Assembly (NCBI GenBank): GCA_943735955.1
Contig: OX030966.1
Location: 1,357,018-1,421,017, forward strand
Length of the DNA stretch: 64,000 nucleotides
DNA from: Piscicola geometra
Taxonomy: Eukaryota; Annelida; Clitellata; Hirudinida; Piscicolidae
Reading direction: 5' to 3'
The notes under the pieces are model-generated. The model was given only the letters and a program-made list of their open reading frames with translations, was not told where the DNA came from and did no database searches. The translations under genes were made by a program, and so were the position numbers. Shown one piece after another: positions 59,527 to 64,000 of this stretch; the first letter of the stretch is position 1, and every line of letters starts with the position of its first letter.

Positions 59527-62268
59527 TCACCAGTAAGAATCTCTTCTGAAACTGTCCATTCGTCCTTGATTGCAACCACAAGACATGTCATCTCTACGGT
59601 CTCCGCCACGGGAGAATTCGTTTGGAATTGGAAATTTTTCATCGAACCACGGAGTAGGGGGTCCGTTATTTCTGCTGTCACCATAGTTGCCATAATCGTC
59701 ACGTCCACGCGAACCACCACAATTGCTGTCGTAGTCATTGTAGCCACCACTTTGGTTTCTGGGACTGTAATCAGAACCTCGATTGTTGTAAGATTGGCAT
59801 CGTGATTGCTCAGGATTTTGGTAGCGGTTGTATGAAGAGGGCGGAGGTTGGCATCTAGGTGGTGGGCAGCGGTCAAAGTTTGGAGGTGGTGGGCAGCGGT
59901 CAAAGTTTGGAGGTGGTGGGGGACAACGATTGAAATTTTGCGGGCATATAAATTGTGGTTGGAAGGGGGGAGGTCTATTAGGAGGGCAGGATTGTGGGCA
60001 AGGACACCTGGGTTGGCATGGAGGAGGGGGACATGATCGAGGACAAGGAATTCTTGCAGGACACGGAGGCGGACAAGTACGCGGACAAGGCATGCGAGCT
60101 GGACAGGGAGGAGGAGGGGCAGGACGAGGGCATGGAATTCTAGCTGGGCAGGGTGGAGGGCATGGATTGGGACAAGGTTTACAGCATGGTTGACAACAGG
60201 GAAGAGGACAACATTGGGATGGACAGCAGCACGGAGGAGGACGACAACAGGAACGAGGAACGCTTCCCGGAGTGACAGACGGCGGACAACAGCGCGGAAT
60301 CACAGTGCAACAAGAACAAGTTTCTTGGCATTCGTAGTTGGGAAGAGCTACAGTGAAGGAGGGACAGCACGGTGGAGGGCAGCAACAGGGGGGAGGGCAG
60401 CAGCATGGAGAAGGACCACAAGAAGAACCACAAGAAGAACCACAAGAAGGACCACAAGAAGGACCACAAGAAGGACCACAGCAACATTCATTGGCACAAT
60501 ATGCACAGCCCATAGAGTTCTTGCAAGGGTCGTGCATGCAGCCACAACCACAACCCGTGGTCACTCGCCTTAACACACAAATGCCCTCACACCCACTGTA
60601 CTCGTTGTTTAGTGCGTCGAAGTAGGCTTGCTGTGGAGGCTGTAGGGGTGTGTGGGTATGTGTGTTTGTCAGTTTGTGTATGTGTGTGTTTGTCAGTTTG
60701 TGTATGTGTGTGTTTGTCAGTTTGTGTATGTGTGTGTTTGTCAGATTGTGTATGTGTGTGTGTTTGTCAGTTTTTGTACATAATTTTTTGTCTTTGGTTT
60801 GATGTAAAAGTGTGCCTATGTACTGGGCTATTTTGAAGTTTTGCTGTAAGTCTGATTAATTGTGATATTTATTAATTAGTTTTGATGATTTGAAGGCTGT
60901 GTCTTGAAAATATCAACCTTTACCAAATTGATCACTAGCAATACAAGGAAATCATCGAAAGTATGAAATTTATTAACATTTATATTTTCTAATAAATCAA
61001 AAAAATTAATCATTAAAACTCACGCCACAAGAAGTGCAGTTGGCGTTGTTGGTGACTTGAAGACTGGCTCCAGGGAAGAGCTCATTCCCACATGCATTCT
61101 TCAACAGGCCATCTTCACAACTCTCCATCATGACCGAATCTTCTCTTTCTAAATCCCCAACATTTGTACAAAATAAATCCACTTTTACAGAATCTTTTCC
61201 AATGCTGCCACTCGCTTTTCTTTGCAAGGACTTTAATTCGTTCGCCAGTTCGAATGACTTTTTAACGGAGTCTTTGGCCCTTTGCAGTCTCTGTAGCTCT
61301 TCCAATGCGTCTTCAAGCGTCGGCTCTTCGTCTGCTTCTTCTGATTTTTTCCCCGGTTTTGGACCCTTTTCAACTTTTTTCTTTTTTTTCACATATTTTT
61401 TTTCATCTTTTTTGAATGTTTCAATATCAAAACAAGTATTTTCTTCTTTTCTGTACATCACACTCTCTACACTACTTGCGTCTTTATCAACGACTTGATG
61501 ACTTTCTTCTTTCTTTTTTACACACTCATCAGAAACCTCCCTAGTTTCATACACAGTTTCGAGTTCTGGGGACTCCACTTTATCGCACGATTCATACTGA
61601 TAACCTTTATCCCAAATGTTGTTCTCCTGCTCTTTGTTGTTGTTATGGCAACATTGTTCATCACTGCTTGGATTATCTAAAGAATTTTTTCCGATTTTTT
61701 TTGTTCCTTCAGTGCCCCCTCCGCACTCACCTTCTGATTGACTCAGGACAGACGTGGGGGCATTAGGGGTGGAATGTTTGTAGAATCTTTTATAGGCGGT
61801 CACTTCAGGGGGTGGCTGTTTTTTTCGGTGGGTGTTTTTGATGTTCTGAATGAAATCCCGAAATTGCTCATCTTTCATTGCTTCTTTCAGCGTCTGTCTC
61901 ATTTTCTCTTCGTCTCCCTCTTCGATCAAGCCCTTAATGCAGCTCTGGAAGCGTGCGTTATTTAGTTCCCGCCTTTCCTTTCCCTCTTGTGTCCATCTAC
62001 CTTCCCTGTACGTGCTTGAATCTTTTTGCCGTTTGCTATCTTTAGTTTCGGGTTTTTGCTCATTCTCAAATACCTCCTTCCTTTTGTTAGGAAAAGTTTT
62101 CAATTTTTCTTTTTTTACTTCGTGAAAATGTTTTTCTTTTCTGTTGTTTTTCTTACTTGAATCAAAATACTTTTCTTCATTTTTTCTCGAAAAGTTATCG
62201 CGAGAAATATCGTTCGTCTCACGCACACTCCATTCTTCTACCGGATGAACGCCGCCGGCAGATGACAT
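59527..62268 (-). CDS. Two-exon gene: Lys/Glu-rich N-terminus plus Cys/Pro-rich repeat tail
   Basis: Exon 1 (61024-62268, 415 codons) ends NNANCTSCG. A phase 0 intron leads to exon 2 (start 60639 or 60630, through 59527), giving about 785 residues. Exon 1 is hydrophilic with a possible helical segment (KGLIEEGDEEKMRQTLKEAM, FRDFIQNIKNTHRKK) and a late Lys-rich coil (KKYVKKKKKVEKGPKP). Exon 2 opens QQAYFDALNN, then has CGPSCGPSCGSS repeats (12-bp units at 60395-60480), CCCPPPCCCPPPCC, PCPARIPCPR repeats, NFDRCPPPP repeats, and a Tyr/Asn/Gly/Ser tail ending DSFRRDSYW. There is no signal peptide. It is a paralogue of the next gene to the right: the same exon junction motif and Cys-rich second exon. 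The Cys-Gly-Pro pattern recalls outer dense fibre or keratin-associated proteins in composition only. Confidence 0.65.
60643..60780. repeat. 22-bp minisatellite in the intron of the Cys/Pro-rich gene
   Basis: Six units of GTGTGTTTGTCAGTTTGTGT plus AT lie directly upstream, in the gene's sense, of the exon 2 acceptor at 60640. Confidence 0.9.
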
Positions 62269-62731
62269 ACTTGACGTTTGATGTACAACTTTTTAAGGGG
62301 TTTTAGATGTTTTTAGTCATTTTAAACTTTTTAATGTTTTTTTTCTATTTGTGTTTGTTTGTTACGTAGGAGATTTATAGCAATTAAAAGTAACTTGTTT
62401 CTTTGATAAACAAGTTTAGTCTCGAATATATAAAAAAATATTTTAACAATTTAATTTTGAACTTTTAAACACAATAGAAAAGCTTTATTCAAAGTTCCAA
62501 GTTAATATTTCATATAAAGAATATTTGTTATTTCATACGATAAATAGAAAACATATCTACATGTATAATCGAATAAACTAGATTTAAGTTTTTAAACAGG
62601 TGAAAATGATTAGTTATGAAAGTTTCAATTTATTCGCTTGTATAACCAGAATCAAAAATACCGAAAAATCTAAAAAAGACTTCAAAACGCAGGTTCAAAC
62701 TTGGAGCACCAAATCACTGTAACATGACGCC
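62269..62731. other. AT-rich intergenic spacer between the two tandem paralogues
   Basis: No coding frame or repeat is evident. It should hold the promoter of the left gene and the 3' UTR and polyadenylation site of the right one. Confidence 0.6.
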
Positions 62732-64000
62732 TTAACAAATTCTCATTTGTTGCTGGAGGCAAGGGTTAATTCTGAGAGTTGGAGGACAACAGGGGGCTTT
62801 GGGGAAGAGGTAGCCACAGCAGTTGCAAAAGACCACTTCGTTTGTTCGGCCCGAGCAGCAGTGCGGGCAGTTCAACGTGTCACAGGGATTCTCGCAACAG
62901 CAACAACCACAATTACCACTAGTACCACCACCACCACAACAACCACCACCACCACCACCTTGACCACAACAACCACCACCTCCATAAGCCCCACCTGCAT
63001 TATTATAACTAAGACCTCTTCCTCCAAATCCATTACCTCCACAACTATCATTATTTCCATTCCTGGCGATGCAACAGCCACCCCCCGGCTGATAACTCGG
63101 TCTGGGACAGGGTCTGTTAGACTGGCAAGTGTCTACACAGTCATTTGGTTGAACTCCGGTACCATGCTGGCACTTTTCTTCGTCACAGCAACAACGGTTG
63201 TTCACTTTTTCTATCTTCAAATCTTTTACGTATCTCGAGTCGTTAATCTTACGCGCCTTGCAGTCGAAGTACGCTTGGTCGTACCTCTGTGTGGTGGCAT
63301 GACGTTGAATAAGATTACAATTTGCTAATGAATTAATTAATAAGTGCAATTATCTATGTTAACTTGAATACATGAAATAATGTTAATTTTTTAAAATTAA
63401 GAAATTTTTATACTTCAAAAAGTATAATTTTTTTAGACGATTTTCATAGCAAACTCACAAGGTTGTAGGTATCACAGTTGGCTGAGTTGTTGAAGTCCAT
63501 TCCGTACGCATGGCAGATGTCTGGTGAGCCACACGTCCGATCCAGATGCTCCAATGGAAAGGGAGAGCCTCCACACGACGTGATGAAGTCGGTGGGATAG
63601 TTGCAGTTGTTGCTGAGACAGAGATTGCCTATGTCAGTCTTAAAATCCCTCCCAAAGTCTGTGTCTCTCTTCAGATCTTTCTCTATAAGTTTCTCTAAAT
63701 CCCTTCCTATGTCTTTTCCTGATTTTCTTTCTATTTCTCTTTCGATCTCTCTCCTAACACTTCTTCCAAAGTCACTTTCAAAATCTCTTCCGGTGATTCT
63801 CCCAACATTTCTCAACAATTTGCTACTCACATCCCGGTCAATATCTCTACTTACACTCCTACCAAAGCTTCTACCAATATCCCTATCGAATACCTTGTCA
63901 AGACCCCGGTCAATATCTCTACTTACACTCCTACCAAAGCTTCTACCAATATCCCTATCGAATACCTTGTCAAGACCCCGGTCAAAATCTCTGTTAAATA
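62732..64000 (-). CDS. Two-exon paralogue: Arg/Asp repeat N-terminus plus Cys/Gly-rich tail (5' end outside window)
   Basis: The visible part of exon 1 (63459 to beyond 64000) is open without an ATG and reads as 24-residue repeats containing DRDIGRSFGRSVSRDID (72-bp direct repeats at about 63831-63985). It continues into RREIEREIERKSGKDIGRDL and a Cys-containing end with FNNSANCDTYNL. The phase 0 intron is followed by exon 2 (62732-63286, 184 codons). Exon 2 starts RYDQAYFDCKARK, then NNRCCCDEEKCQHG, a Gly/Cys block (GGGGCCGQGGGGGGCCGG), CGCCCCENPCDTLNCPHCC, VVFCNCCGYLFPKAPCCP and ends QQQMRIC. The junction motif (NNxANC...QAYFD) is shared with the gene at 59527-62268, establishing tandem duplication. 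CPHC/CNCC could bind zinc, but this is not certain. Unknown function, no signal peptide seen. Confidence 0.6.
63831..63985 (-). repeat. 72-bp direct repeats within coding sequence
   Basis: Two nearly identical units plus the start of a third, in register at 72 bp (GGT of CCCGGTC at 63836, 63908 and 63980), keep the reading frame. They extend past the right edge. Confidence 0.9.

Noticed and set aside
62732..63286. Cys-rich tail as a secreted toxin or metallothionein
   Set aside because: No signal peptide precedes it, it is spliced to an Arg/Asp-repeat exon, and its Cys/Gly spacing does not match a known toxin scaffold.

Overview
The window is animal nuclear DNA: conserved genes split into dozens of short GT-AG introns, an AT-rich background, and long simple-sequence arrays. 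Three genes are recognised with confidence: IFT172 (intraflagellar transport), lgl (lethal giant larvae, cell polarity) and SELENOS (selenoprotein S, ER membrane). The species cannot be fixed from sequence alone. An invertebrate, perhaps a spiralian such as an annelid, is a guess.

Layout. 1-8.5 kb (+ strand): a compact cluster of small genes or alternative last exons encoding Lys/Arg-rich and Cys-rich proteins of unknown function, several of them clearly paralogous. 8.9-32.4 kb (- strand): IFT172 in about 50 exons, with a distinct tandem repeat in many introns and a non-LTR retrotransposon remnant in one. 32.5-33.0 kb (+): a two-exon, 130-residue gene divergent from IFT172. 33.6-53.0 kb (+): lgl, reconstructed as 24 exons in continuous phase (1391 codons plus stop). 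Its intron 11 is an 8.3 kb minisatellite with a 38 bp unit containing telomere-like TTAGGG sequence. 53-57 kb: intergenic, AT-rich, with small repeats. 57.0-59.2 kb (-): SELENOS in six exons, with a penultimate in-frame UGA and a downstream SECIS-like hairpin. 59.5-64 kb (-): two tandem two-exon paralogues encoding Lys/Glu- or Arg/Asp-rich N-terminal parts joined to Cys/Gly/Pro-rich tails. The second runs off the right edge.

Functional picture. IFT172 is a core IFT-B cilium subunit, Lgl is a cortical polarity and exocytosis regulator regulated by aPKC, and selenoprotein S is an ERAD/redox membrane protein. They share no pathway, and their adjacency is probably ordinary gene order. The flanking Cys-rich/basic families look structural, being low in complexity and without signal peptides. 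A sperm or cytoskeletal role is only a guess.

The most striking unexplained structure is that many tandem arrays start or end at, or within a few tens of bases of, a splice donor or acceptor. In several the repeat unit itself carries splice-site-like sequence.
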